64,000 nucleotides of DNA from Ceratodon purpureus. Its lineage: Eukaryota > Streptophyta > Bryopsida > Pseudoditrichales > Ditrichaceae. Positions 23,347 to 33,560 of the stretch are shown here, in pieces; position 1 is the stretch's first letter, and every line of letters begins with the position of its first letter. Where the stretch lies: assembly GCA_014871385.1 (NCBI GenBank), contig CM026426.1, positions 69,607,287 to 69,671,286 on the forward strand. Direction: 5' to 3'. The translations under genes were made by a program, and so were the position numbers. The notes beneath the pieces were generated by a model. The model was not told the origin of the DNA. It ran no database searches and saw only the letters and a list, made by a program, of their open reading frames with translations.

Positions 23347-26300
23347 TTAAGATGCCCGCGGAGGTGACAGAACGTCCTTTGGAGCGTCCACATTCTTAGG
23401 ACTCATGAGCTGTTCCCCAGATGTGCGCTTCTTGGAGGAAGTCTTCTTCGAAGCAGTCTTTCGTTTGCCCTTCCCAGAGGACTCCTCCCCTTCCTGAACC
23501 CTTGAGGAATCATGGGATAGTTTACCCACAAGAGAGGAATCCTGAGCAGTACCATCGATCTTACTTCTCTTCAATGCTCGTGTCTTGCCTAGAGGGTTCT
23601 CATCTGGGCCAATCATCCGAGTTGCGCCCTTCACACCGTGAGTGACAAATGAATTGACTTCCCTGTCAACTTGGACTTGGCTGAGGGGTTAGATGAGGTT
23701 TGCTCGTCTGCCGTCGGCTGCCCACCGACGGCAGCAAGAGGAAGAGGCCCTTCAATGCTCACTGCAGGCTCCTGGGTTGGCTTATGGACACGGACAACCA
23801 CTTCATCCTCAGGCCTCGATGCTAGACGAACCTGCATCTTCTTTGGAGGCCCCGCCTGGTCTAGGTCACGTTCTGGCTCGGCGAGAGGAGTCTCCTGCTC
23901 ATGTATTGTAGGAGAATTAATACCGAAGCTGAGGGAGTCAGTTCCTTGCTCCCCTGTAACTTGCGACAGCAGTAAGTTCACGTAACAAGGATTCGAATCT
24001 TCCAGTGGTACCACGTCGGGTTTTGGTTCATAGTCTAAGTCCTTCGTGTATTTCTCGGCTACCTCTACATCTCCAGTTCCAATGCAAGCCTCAGCTTGGT
24101 CGTCCTCGTTTCTTGCCTGTTCCTCAGCATCTCCAGTTGGAAGGTAAGCTTCATCTTCAACGTCTGGGTCGGGTACATCTGGTGGGTCCTCGTCGACATC
24201 GTTGTCGGAGTCCTGAAAATTCTGTGAGGGAACCCCCGCAGTCTTCCCCGAACCCATACATCCACCCTTCCCGACCAAACGGGCCTCCTCCGCATTCACA
24301 CCCAATCGGCAGCCGTGAGAGAGCCAGTCCTGCCTCTAGCAGAGGCGGGGACAGACGGCCCGGCCCCAGACTGCGTGGTCTGAACTGGAGCTTCGACGGG
24401 TACATTATAAACGCCCGGAATGAACGTCATATTCTTAACCCGATTGTGCGCTTCGTATCTCTCTTCCTCGGTACGCACGATCTCAATTACAGTCAAATGA
24501 TTTTTCTGCAGAAGAACAAGACGAAACGGTTAAGGAAATCTTGTACCCAAGAAACACGAAGGATGCAATGAGCGTTGGCTGCGCGCCGATGATCGGTGAG
24601 CAAACAGCGAAGGCACCAGAAGAGACAGCAGTGACTTACCAGAGCGAGGGCCGTGACGTTCCCCCCCCCCCCCCCAGCAATTGATCACCCGAACGTCCTC
24701 AAACTGCATCGCTTTCTCCAGAAGAGATTGGAGAAAAGAGTAACTAGCGTGGCAGTCTCCATTAGACCAATCCTCCCCAAGACCATCTTCTCCTTTGTCC
24801 ACATAGGGAGGAAGCGGACGTTTCAAACCAGTGAAGTCCGAGAAGGTATTCCATGCATCCCCGGGCGTTGTTTTGGGATACATAACGAACACATGAACCT
24901 TGGGTCTAGAGTCAATGAGAGAACTCCTTTGAAACCCGGCGGAACTATCAGGGAAGTATTGCATAGTATGCAACGTCCACGAACTACCCGTTAGCCTTGA
25001 CCCGCCTTAAAGAGTGTAATTCGACTCAGCATCGAGTAGCCACAAGGAAGGGGTGACAAGCTTATTCACCTTAATTATTTCTCCCTCCCCATCCACCTGA
25101 ATGACCTCCTCCTCCACCTCACGGTGAATCCTCTCAGCGACAGTTAGAACGTGTTGTTGTCGCATGTTCGGCATCTCCTTTCCCGCTGGATCGTAGCCAA
25201 AGACTACGAACATCTCATACTGCGCCTTGTTGAAGGAGAACGCTCCGCGAACGTCAAGAGCTGTGCACACTTCACCCAGGTCCTGTGCAATTCGGGCATC
25301 GAATTGTACAGACGACTGTGAAGACTGGTCCACATCCGACTTCCAGTACTTCTGCACAATGTCTTTGAAGAATTCGGGTGTTGGCCCGTGCGACGGCGTG
25401 AGCGGATGATTCCGTCCCTTAAGCCACTCCTTCCCCTCAGGACTATCTTCCAAGTCAGCCCAAATATTACTAATCATCGTATCATTGAACCCCTTCTCGA
25501 CTTGAAGGGAATTCCAGTCATCCATGGTCCACTCAATATGCTTCCCAGTCCCTCGCTTCCTAAGTGCGAAGCCCCTGTAAATGCACATAAGCTCGTTTCG
25601 GACAACATACTCGTACTTCACATGAAAACACCAATTCTCCAATGATATTCCATCCCGTTGAACCACCTCTTTCCCAGTGACCTTGACGTACACTTTAAGG
25701 TCCAGAACTTCCTTGGCCAGCCTCTTCCATTTGTGGTCCGGAAGACCGATCAAGTACTGCATGTCGTTGAGTGTTATGTCCCGGCGGGCTGGCTTTAGGG
25801 TAAATCCTGGTTTTAAACCGTCCTCCCCGATGATCCTCCCCTCCTCCCAGGCGTTGAAGACCAGTTGCCACTCGTTGTATGTTTCGTCAGACACGAAGAC
25901 TAAGGGCAGCTTGAAGGTTTGGGACGTAGGGGACTTTCCGAGAATCGAACTGAGGTACTCCTTGTAGAACTCCTGCAAGGAAGAAGAAAATGACATCAAT
26001 AAATAATCCCAGTTCTACAATACGGAAAACCACCTGAGCGTCGGCGGGCCGCCGACGACTTTCAACTACATGGAAACAACAGGAAAAGAGGAAGATGTGA
26101 ATTACCTTCCATGCGCTGTAGCCATCTTTCTTGTCGATCCTCCCCCTCTCAATCCATTTGGCGCGCATCTTCTCCAGCTGGGACCTAAAACTTACTTCGG
26201 CGACTTTATCCTTCACCTCGATGTTCAATGCGTTAGAGACCTTAATGAGGGTATCCTTGTCATCAGAATATACAGGAATGATATCGTGGTTAAGGTAATA

Positions 26301-27886
26301 CTGCCGCATAGGAGAGTCTAGTGGTTCCTTCTCTCCCAGTTCTCGACAAGCCTCAAACGTGTGCTGGCCCCCAATTATGTACCAGTGGATGTGCTCATCT
26401 TCATACCAAGGTACCAGCTTAAATGTGCCGTCACCCTGTGCAATCGAATACTTGATATTTAGGGCTGGCAAAGGTCTAAGAAGTGCTTCCAAGCCTTTAA
26501 GCTTAATAATCTCGCCCGTCACTGGATCCTTTAATCTGGGGTCACCACTCATAGGAAGGCAGTACAACTCGGGCTTCTTCCGGATTGCTCCAAGTCCTTT
26601 GTAGAAAAGACTTATCTGATCCTGCCTCTTCCTGAATATTGCTCTATACTTAAATTGGTCGGGAGCTATGTGTATCCTGTTATATGGAATTTGACAAGGA
26701 AGGGCACGTTGCTTGTTGGGGAAGCAGTGCCCAAGTCCCTCCACCAACGTCTGGTACATAGCAAGGACGTCGGTGTCCTTTGTTTTGGAAGTGAGATTGT
26801 TTGCAAGCATGAGAGCTTCCGCGACGGTCTGCTTTTTCTCTTCCTTCTTCCCACCTCTCTTCTGTCTACCACCCTAGCCCTCAGCAGACGCTGCCTTTCC
26901 CTTCTTCTTTCTCGATGACTCCCCTGTCGCCTGTGTCTCTCCGGTCTCGGGAGTGACTGTACCAGTGCCCGCTTCTACAGCGGACTTGCGGCCGTATCTT
27001 TTCTTTGGTGAAGGCTTAACCAAGCTCTTCGTCTTCTCTTCCATCACTTTGTCCCCAAGCATATCAATCACGTCGAGTATGTCGTCACTTTTCATTTCCG
27101 TGTTCGCGCCCCTACCCCAAGGAGCCGCTTCTTGTACTTCCTTGGAGCACAAGCTGTCCATGCACTTCTTAGCCGGAATTACAACCGCAAAGCAATCCAC
27201 TGGAGTCCCCTCCGCCACAGGAACCGATGCAAACACCAAGCACACGTTGTCCTTATCCTTGCATTCTCTGGCTCCAATAAGCTCGAATCTTGGTCCACCC
27301 GCCATTTGCTTCTGACCTATTTTGATCACGAAGCCCAGTGACGTGGGAGTGTCACGCCAGGTGATGCCCCACTCCGTTATCTTCGAATCAGCGAGGAATG
27401 TCACCCTCGGTTTCAAGCCGCGTGCTTGTATTCTTCCTTCAGGATCAACAACCTTGTCACAGAGCCATCGTAACCCATTTGGTTTTGCGGTGGGGTCGAC
27501 CATCGCCCTGCAAAATCAGAATCACAAGATTAGACCATCAGATTCTCACTCCATCGGCGGACAGCCGATGGGGGGGATGGACACTCCCTCCCCATCGGCG
27601 GACAGCCGACGAAGGGATGGACAGCCCCTCCCCATCGGCGGACAGCCGACGAGGGGGATAAATCCAATTCAGAAACCCTGCATCGGCGGAAAGCCGACGG
27701 GGGGGAAAACCCATGTGAGAAAATAGAAAATTGAAGGACTCAAGAAGGGGTGGCGTCGGCGGACAGCCAACGTGAGGGACAAACCCATGTGAGAAAACGG
27801 AAACATGAAGGACTCAAGAAGGGGAGCGTCGGCGGACAGCCGACTGGACAACTTACCCACACTCGGAGGCAGCCATGGCGTCGGCA
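23347..27886 (-). CDS. ParB-like and DNA N4/N6-methyltransferase-like fusion protein
   Basis: Exon 1 (27886-27867) encodes MAASECG. The following introns are 27866-27508, 26105-25973 and 24639-24506, all GT-AG. Exon 2 carries a ParB-like stretch: PYNRIHIAPDQFKYRAI, then WYIIGGQHTFEACREL and DIIPVYSDDKD. Exon 3 (25972-24640) ends VRVINCWGGGG and NVTALAL. Exon 4 (from 24505) begins KNHLTVIEIVRTEEERYEAHNRV. Together these look like methyltransferase motif I with its IEI strand (compare FxGxG..GIEI). LPPY lies just before, where D/N-PPY would be catalytic. A long acidic, then Lys-rich tail runs to 23347 with frame changes near 24305 and 23633. In-frame stops sit at 26874 (TAG) and 25007 (TAA), and a 15-nt C run shifts frame at 24661. 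The domain calls are inferences from motifs. ParB-methyltransferase fusions are known in bacteria and phages. Confidence 0.55.
24506..24639 (-). other. Intron with a degenerate hairpin
   Basis: Donor CTCTG|GTAAGT and acceptor TTCTTCTGCAG flank 134 bp. A degenerate hairpin copy (24574-24590, GTTGGC/GCCGAT) lies inside. The join is in phase only if the neighbouring C run is one base shorter than in this sequence. Confidence 0.6.
25973..26105 (-). other. Intron with a hairpin at its centre
   Basis: Donor GGAAG|GTAATT and acceptor CCTTGCAG|GAG join SAWK to EFYKEYL in frame. The 17-bp hairpin (26040-26056) lies in the middle of this 133-bp intron. Confidence 0.7.
27508..27866 (-). repeat. Intron 1 of the ParB-like gene, with six hairpins in tandem units
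   Basis: Donor GTGTGG|GTAAGT and acceptor GATTTTGCAG join MAASECG to AMVDPT in frame. Hairpins at 27553, 27594, 27634 and 27682 sit in units of about 40 bp sharing CCCCATCGGCGGACAGCC. Those at 27755 and 27838 sit in two units of about 72-83 bp sharing ACTCAAGAAGGGG. The hairpin has therefore been amplified together with its flanks. Confidence 0.75.
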
Positions 27887-28885
27887 GATGGCCTTTCACC
27901 GTCGGCGGATGATCCACGAACAGCAGCCGACGCGCGATGGTGAAGGAGCCGACGCCCTCAACCCTAGCAGCCGACGCAGGAAAACCTAGCAGCCGACACG
28001 ACCTCCGCGGAGCGCTGACAAGAGGACAAAAGAGAGCTGAAAAAGAGAAGGCTGGAAATGAGGAGGAAATGTTGGGGGTGGCGGGTGTATACCCTGCAGA
28101 TCCCCACCTCCCGAGACTGAATCGTCACGCCCCATGGGTCATGACGTATGGCTATGTACATACCATCCATGCATGGATGGTCATCCCTAACATCCGTCCC
28201 TTCACGCCACGTAGGATGATGATGGGACGTCTTTTGACTTTTTTCAATCCGTCACCAAGTCATGATGGCGTGGGCATGTGATGTGACAGCTGCTCCAATC
28301 GCCACGTTCAAATTCGTAATAATGAACTAACATTGTTCTGTGACGGCGGGGGTATCTCGCCGCCATGATGGGATCTTGATATGTTCAAGGCGTGCAAAAT
28401 TGAATTTGATTCTGGCGCCAATTTGTACTCCTGAGAATTCATAACTAACCCCCCGTGAGATGCGCATACTTCATTCTATTTCTGTCATTGCACTTTCGAT
28501 TCCCTCTGAGAGTGCTCCTGACGCACACGTTTCCTGAGAGGACCGTTATTATTCTCGCATGTGCTTAACTGTCCAGCACCTTCTGTTGCCGTTTCTGTTG
28601 TCTTCGTCTATCGTTTCTGATTGGACGGTTGAGAGGAGTCTCTGATTGGACAGGTTAGAGGACATCATACTGCTTCTCAACTAAGGTCCCTTGCAATTTC
28701 TGTCAGCGGACGTGTCCGTCTTCGTCGGCACATACTATTTCTGTGCACACTCCGAGTTGTATGATCCGCGTCGGCTGCCTGCCGAGTCGTCTTCGTTGTC
28801 GGCGGATACAGTTTTCTCCGTCGGCGAAGACACTTTCCGTCAACCCTATCGGCTGTCCGCCGACGAGGTCTTCTTCTTTTATCCA
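27887..28885. promoter_or_regulatory. Bidirectional promoter region between divergent genes
   Basis: Almost exactly 1 kb separates the two ATGs. It holds an 18-bp perfect palindrome CCATCCATGCATGGATGG at 28163-28180, with the plant RY word CATGCATG. It also holds an interrupted palindrome at 28123-28146 with TGACG half-sites (a bZIP core) around CCCATGGG. Several GCCGAC half-sites lie at 27.88-28.0 kb, and two hairpins (28770, 28848) fall in the plus-strand leader. Regulatory function is inferred. Confidence 0.45.
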
Positions 28886-30127
28886 ATGGAAATAGAGCCG
28901 ATCCAGACGTTTCTAAGGAATGGCCGATCCGGGCGGTGGAAGGTTAAAAAGGGCGTTGTCGTGGCCCTTACTCATTTTGGGCTCTATTATGCAGGCAGGG
29001 CAGTGATCCAACGTGTTGTAGAATTTGATCCTATAGTGGTGATGGTAAAAGTGATTGAAGTTTCAGACAGCATGGAAATTAATATACCATTTCCGGATGA
29101 GGGTGTGAAGTCCTTGAGCAACTGCTTAGGGCACATGATATTGTGGGAGGTGGCCGACCTCAGGCCTTTCGGAGAGGTGGAAGACGATGACATCAACGCC
29201 GTCGGCTGCCCGCCGACGGATGATGAAGAAGATGTCAAGCCCGTTCAAGAATTCCTGGACCTCGCAGAGCTGATGGAAGTTGCGCTCCTCGAGGAATCCG
29301 GAGGCTCAAAGCGTTGTGTAGCCCCTGGAGTCATTATGGAGTGCTCTCCTAAAGGAACGTGGGAGGGATTCTTGATTCCTCACAGCTTCTTTCTAATAGT
29401 GAGAGTGTCGTCCGTCAATCCAGAATTCTCGGGAACACCTGCTTTCTGCGAGTTACCGGATGTGTTAACGATCAAGTGTGCTGTGGGGCGATTGGTACTC
29501 TGGAGTGGATACAAGGTATGTCCACTTGTGAAAAGCGCGTTTGCTGGCACATGTCCCGTCGGCTACCCGCCGACAGAACCTCACTTGGGGTCCGACAATG
29601 AAGAAATTAATGAAAGCAACTCCGCTTCGTCTGAGCAGGGTCTGAAGACTAGGTCTCCAATAAATATCAGCAGTGACGACGATGTGTCTGAACAGGGGGA
29701 ATCCGACGTAGACACGGATGATCATAGTGGGGGTCCGGAATCCGAGACCTCGGGTACTCCTTCCACTCCAGATGCTTCATATCCCGACCGCCACCTGTGG
29801 AGAAATTGATATGTTGAACTTCTTAATGATGACCGATCAGTCCGTGGTAGAGCAATGATTCAAGTATGTTCACCGGACGAGACATGTGATGATGAAGTCC
29901 TAGGGGATATAGAGGTTGGGGTTCTCTCCGTCTCTGAAGACGATCATCTGCAGATGACAACTCTCAGATGGCGTCTGACTCACACTCGCTTAGAAGGGGG
30001 TCACCTTCTCTCTGATATAATTATTTACTGCTCCGAAAATTTAGTAGACGCTGACGCAGACGATGGTCTGGATGGTGTCCCGAAGAATGCCTATCGACCG
30101 GTGAGGAGGATAGGACCAGGCATTTGA
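28886..30127 (+). CDS. Three-repeat protein upstream of transposase-like domain (DUF8039-like)
   Basis: I chose ATG 28886 (MEIEPIQTFLRNG) because the open frame upstream is leader containing two hairpins. Three repeats of about 65-70 residues follow: GVVVALTHFGLYYAG to LGHMILWEVADLRPF, GVIMECSPKGTWEG to AVGRLVLWSGYKV, and AMIQVCSPDETCDDE to LSDIIIYCSENLV. Their pattern (early Gly/Val, central V.V..V, closing LVLW) resembles DUF8039 in plant transposon proteins. Two hairpins are read as protein: NAVGCPPTDDEED at 29201 and CPVGYPPTEPH at 29558. A TGA at 29807-29809 follows an acidic stretch, but the same frame stays open to 30127 and contains repeat three. It probably continues into the next entry with a frame change near 30124. 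Confidence 0.5.
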
Positions 30128-31930
30128 ACTATCAGCGAGCTTGTTGCAACATTTATTACGGATGGACAACCCAATCTATACAGAGTCCTACTGAGTTCCT
30201 ATGCATCATACACGATAAGATGGACACATCGAAAATAGCAATCCCCCGGATGCAACGTATCTCGAAGGCTACAGCAAGGCTTGGTCAAATTCCGATTTCC
30301 TGTACTGGAATGCTGACTCACGGACACCGAGATGGCACCTACGCACACTATGCAACTGCCCTATGGCCAGGAGACCCAAATTTCACAATCTCCTCGTTGT
30401 GTAGGGTATTCTGTGCCTTGGAGTGACTACCTGTCCGGGAGTCAAAAGCACTCTTCGAGGCTCCGCCACAGAATGAATTCTTTGAAGCGCTAATGCATGG
30501 ATCGTCACGGTGCATCCCTCAATTCCACCCTCTAGAGACGAACCAGTCACTCCACCTCTGCCTGGTAGGCCTGCTGTTCCTTTGCCGAAGAAGTTGTATC
30601 TCCAGCTTGACAATTCAGCGAAGGACAACAAGAATTGGTTTCTTCTAGCATTTTGCTCGTTGCTGATGGCGAGGCGAATATTCAAGGAAGTTACAGTTGG
30701 TTTCCTGATTGTGGGACACACACATGAGGACATTGACGCCCACTTCAGTCACCTTTCGAAACTCATTAAGCGAAAAAACACATACTGCCTTGCCGACTTT
30801 ATGAAGGCATTCATGGATTCTCAGGAGACAGTTGCCTTTATTCCAGAGGTTGTTCAGGAAGTGGCAGAGTTCAAAAGTTATGTTGCTGATTTTCATCACG
30901 ACGGAGGTAATGCGATAGAAGGTCACAGTGAAATGCATCTTTTTAAGTTTTATGTAGTGGAGGATGGGGAGGATGCGGGGTGGCCCGTGATGAGGTACAA
31001 GAAGCGTGCAATTGATCCGTCATGGCTTCCACCTGGCAAACCCGTGAAAATGTGGAGGGCAGACAAAGAAGGTAAACCACGTTTGCCCGTCGGTGATCCC
31101 AAACCGGTTCCTCATAAGCACTTATGGCGTAGTGTTGACGTCGATGAGGGCAAGAGGAACGCGGATAAAGAGGTGGCAAGGGCAGCGGAGTGTTTAGAGA
31201 AGAGAAATTTCATTAAAAGTGGATTATCTAAGTACATTGAGTATTGGAGAACTGGCATGGCTCGGGATAAGAAATACGCACAAGACATGTTACCATATGT
31301 ACTGTATTGGGAGCGAATTTTAAAGGAGGTCAACGAGCCACTACCCCCAATTCCGCCACCTTACAGGAAGGATTCTGGCCTATCTCAGACTGGAAGCGGG
31401 ACCACGTCACCACATTCGATGCAGAGGACGAATATATACCAGATCCGGATATTCGTCTCGGTGACGAGGATGAGGTGAAGCCTTATCCTTTCTGCGGTCC
31501 AAAAAACTCTAGGCTGAAGTCTGTGTTTAACCCATATCGTGACGTGTTACGTGGCAATTGGGTGTTCTGTCGTCCGTGTAAGGAAGACCACCTACCCATT
31601 TGGATGGGTAGGGCGATAGAGCCTGTTATAACAGAGCCTGGTCCTAATTACGGTAAGTTCAAGGTTGAATGGTGGACTCCGATGAAGGGCAAGAAAGAAG
31701 GTAAGAAGAAAGTTGCGAGAGAGTGCTGGACAAGACGGTGGGAAAGGGAGTTGACTCTTGCGGAGTGGGTGGAGTGTAAATCCGTTGTATACACTCATAG
31801 GACCAAGAAAACTACGCATGAGGGCCCCCCGAAGTCCCATCTAATACCCGAAGATGTTGTGATTGCTGCCATGGCAAACTTCGAATCGCATGGAATCTCG
31901 ATGAACTGGAATGACGAGGAGGAAGACTAG
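30124..31930 (+). CDS. DDE-transposase-like protein (DUF7869 type)
   Basis: The segment at 30124-30426 reads FLCIIHDKMDTSKIAIP and CTGMLTHGHRDGTYAHY. A TGA (30424-30426) and a frame change follow. Then 30510-31478 reads LYLQLDNSAKDNKNWF, VGFLIVGHTHEDIDAHFS and LKRKN-like basic residues. HDKMD, LDN and GHTHEDID are the ordered acidic motifs of DUF7869-type proteins, thought to be RNase H-fold transposases; that fold is inference. The C-terminal part (31430-31930) has GNWVFCRPC and WMGRAIEPV in a BAH-like layout and ends MNWNDEEED. A hairpin begins at the last base of the TAG stop (31928-31930). It is broken by about two frame changes and one stop. Confidence 0.6.
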
Positions 31931-32520
31931 TCGGCTGCCCGCCGACGAATGTGATCTTAGCTGTAGAAGACTTAGGTTGTGATGGTTTCCTCTGTAAACG
32001 TTATAGTTGAATATTGTAAACACTGTGATTCCTTCGAATAAGAATTGTATTTTACCATAGACCCAATACTAGTAATGTATTACGCTTTGTCTTCTATTTG
32101 TTGTTCTGATGCCTTACTTTTCCTTCTTCGGTGGTCGTTGGCTGTCCGCCGATGCCTCTAACCATACTAGATAAGCATCATGATCGGTGACTTTGTGAGG
32201 CTGGTCTATATTGTATGGCCTATGATTTTTACGGTGGACACTGTTACACTAGTCGGCTGCCCGCCGACGCTTTCCACAACATTGGTAGAACCACTATGCG
32301 CTTTGAGAAACTAGGAAAAAATATTTATCCATTTCATTATATTCTTATCGGAGTACAACGGTAGTGTTCCGCCCTTTACATGTTACTTTGTATTGTTTAT
32401 ACATCAGAGATGCCACTACTCCTAAAGCCTCAGTAACAAATGCTAACCATGAATTCTACAACTATCCGAGTGTGTGAAGCAGCTCTATTGAAAACGAGCT
32501 GGACAATTCTAACTCACAAT
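31931..32520. other. 3' region of the transposase-like gene
   Basis: No gene is seen. Three hairpins fall in 320 bp (31930, 32137, 32252), all with the TGCCC or TGTCC loop on the plus strand. AATAAGAATTG near 32037 could serve as a polyadenylation signal. Confidence 0.4.
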
Positions 32521-32584
32521 AATTCACCCTAAAGCCTTTGTACACGAAGAAAAGCCGCATATGGTCGCCAACGCCATGCAGCGA

Positions 32585-33106
32585 TCAGTCCTTCGCTGTA
32601 GACTTCGCTCGGACAGCACTACACACAGTATCGACGGATGGATGCACGGATCCAAACGACGAATACGTGGACTGCGGGCTTGCGTTCCCTCCGCACCACT
32701 GATCTTGGCCAGAGCACTGACTTCCAGCACCCTCCGAGATGTCGTAAGCTTTGTCAACAAGGCGGAGCCACCCTGCAGTTGACGTGGTTTGCGTTGACAC
32801 CTCCCCTGTGTGGCTGAAGTGAACGCTGCCAACACTCTCGGACTCCTCAGACTCCTCGGACTCCTCGAATGTCAGTGGGAAGGCGATGCTGGAAGCGTCA
32901 GAGATCTCCAACAACTCTATGGTGTGAGCAATACTCCAAAACCACTCTGCACCTGGCTGCAGAATCTCACTGATGTATTTGAACGCAGGAATAGCTGTGT
33001 TGCAAGAACGGGCGACCACCGCCCTAAACCATGGCCGGAGCTCCTCGACGTCAGCAGGTGTCTTCTGATACTGCGGATACCACACATTGCTACCCGGCCT
33101 CCCCAT
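32585..33106 (-). CDS. Hypothetical protein
   Basis: This 173-codon frame starts MGRPGSNVWYPQYQKTPADVEELRPWFRAVV and ends with a Ser-rich tail. Residues near 80-92 are a run of EESEESEESE made by a 9-nt repeat. The first 75 residues look like a folded, Trp-rich segment; I do not recognise the family. No splice partner is identified. It may be an exon of a larger gene or a remnant. Confidence 0.35.
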   Translation of the reverse strand: MGRPGSNVWYPQYQKTPADVEELRPWFRAVVARSCNTAIPAFKYISEILQPGAEWFWSIAHTIELLEISDASSIAFPLTFEESEESEESESVGSVHFSHTGEVSTQTTSTAGWLRLVDKAYDISEGAGSQCSGQDQWCGGNASPQSTYSSFGSVHPSVDTVCSAVRAKSTAKD

Positions 33107-33120
33107 AACGACAAAATATT

Positions 33121-33560
33121 GGACAATATGCGACTAACTTCTACAGTATGCGACCTTCTTCTACAGTATGCGACCTTCTTCTACAGTATGCGACCTTCTT
33201 CTACAGTATCCGGTTGGAGTTCGTCTAGTAAACTGGTTAACGTTCTAGTAATCCACTTCTCTAGGGTTTTCTGGACGACTAGTTGCCAACATGGACCTAG
33301 TCTAGTAGCCCCTACTCTCCTACTCGGCTGGTAGCCGACTAGGACTAGCTTACTCATCATTTGCATCATTAGGACTAGGACTTATTTACTCATCATTAGG
33401 ACTATTAGCCCCTACTCTCTTACTCGGCTGGTAGCCGACTAGGACTAGCTTACTCATCATTTTTATCATTAGGACTAGGTCTAGGACATCATTTTTATCA
33501 TTAGGACTAGGTCTAGGACATCATTTTTATCACTAGGACTAGGACTTATTTACTCATCAT
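33121..33560. repeat. Cluster of short tandem repeats
   Basis: A 20-bp unit (CTACAGTATGCGACCTTCTT) is repeated about four times at 33141-33215. A unit of about 100 bp starting TAGCCCCTACTCT occurs twice (33306 and 33407), each with one hairpin variant (CTCGGCTGGTAGCCGAC). A 32-35 bp unit containing TAGGACTAGGTCTAGGACA follows in two to three copies to 33560. All are simple tandem duplications. Confidence 0.7.

Noticed and set aside
19961-31930. A Polinton or other capsid-bearing virus-like element
   Set aside because: No capsid, packaging ATPase, protein-primed polymerase or long terminal repeats were seen, and the genes carry introns.
33141-33215. CRISPR-like array
   Set aside because: The 20-bp units are directly adjacent with no unique spacers, and the genome is eukaryotic; it is a plain tandem repeat.
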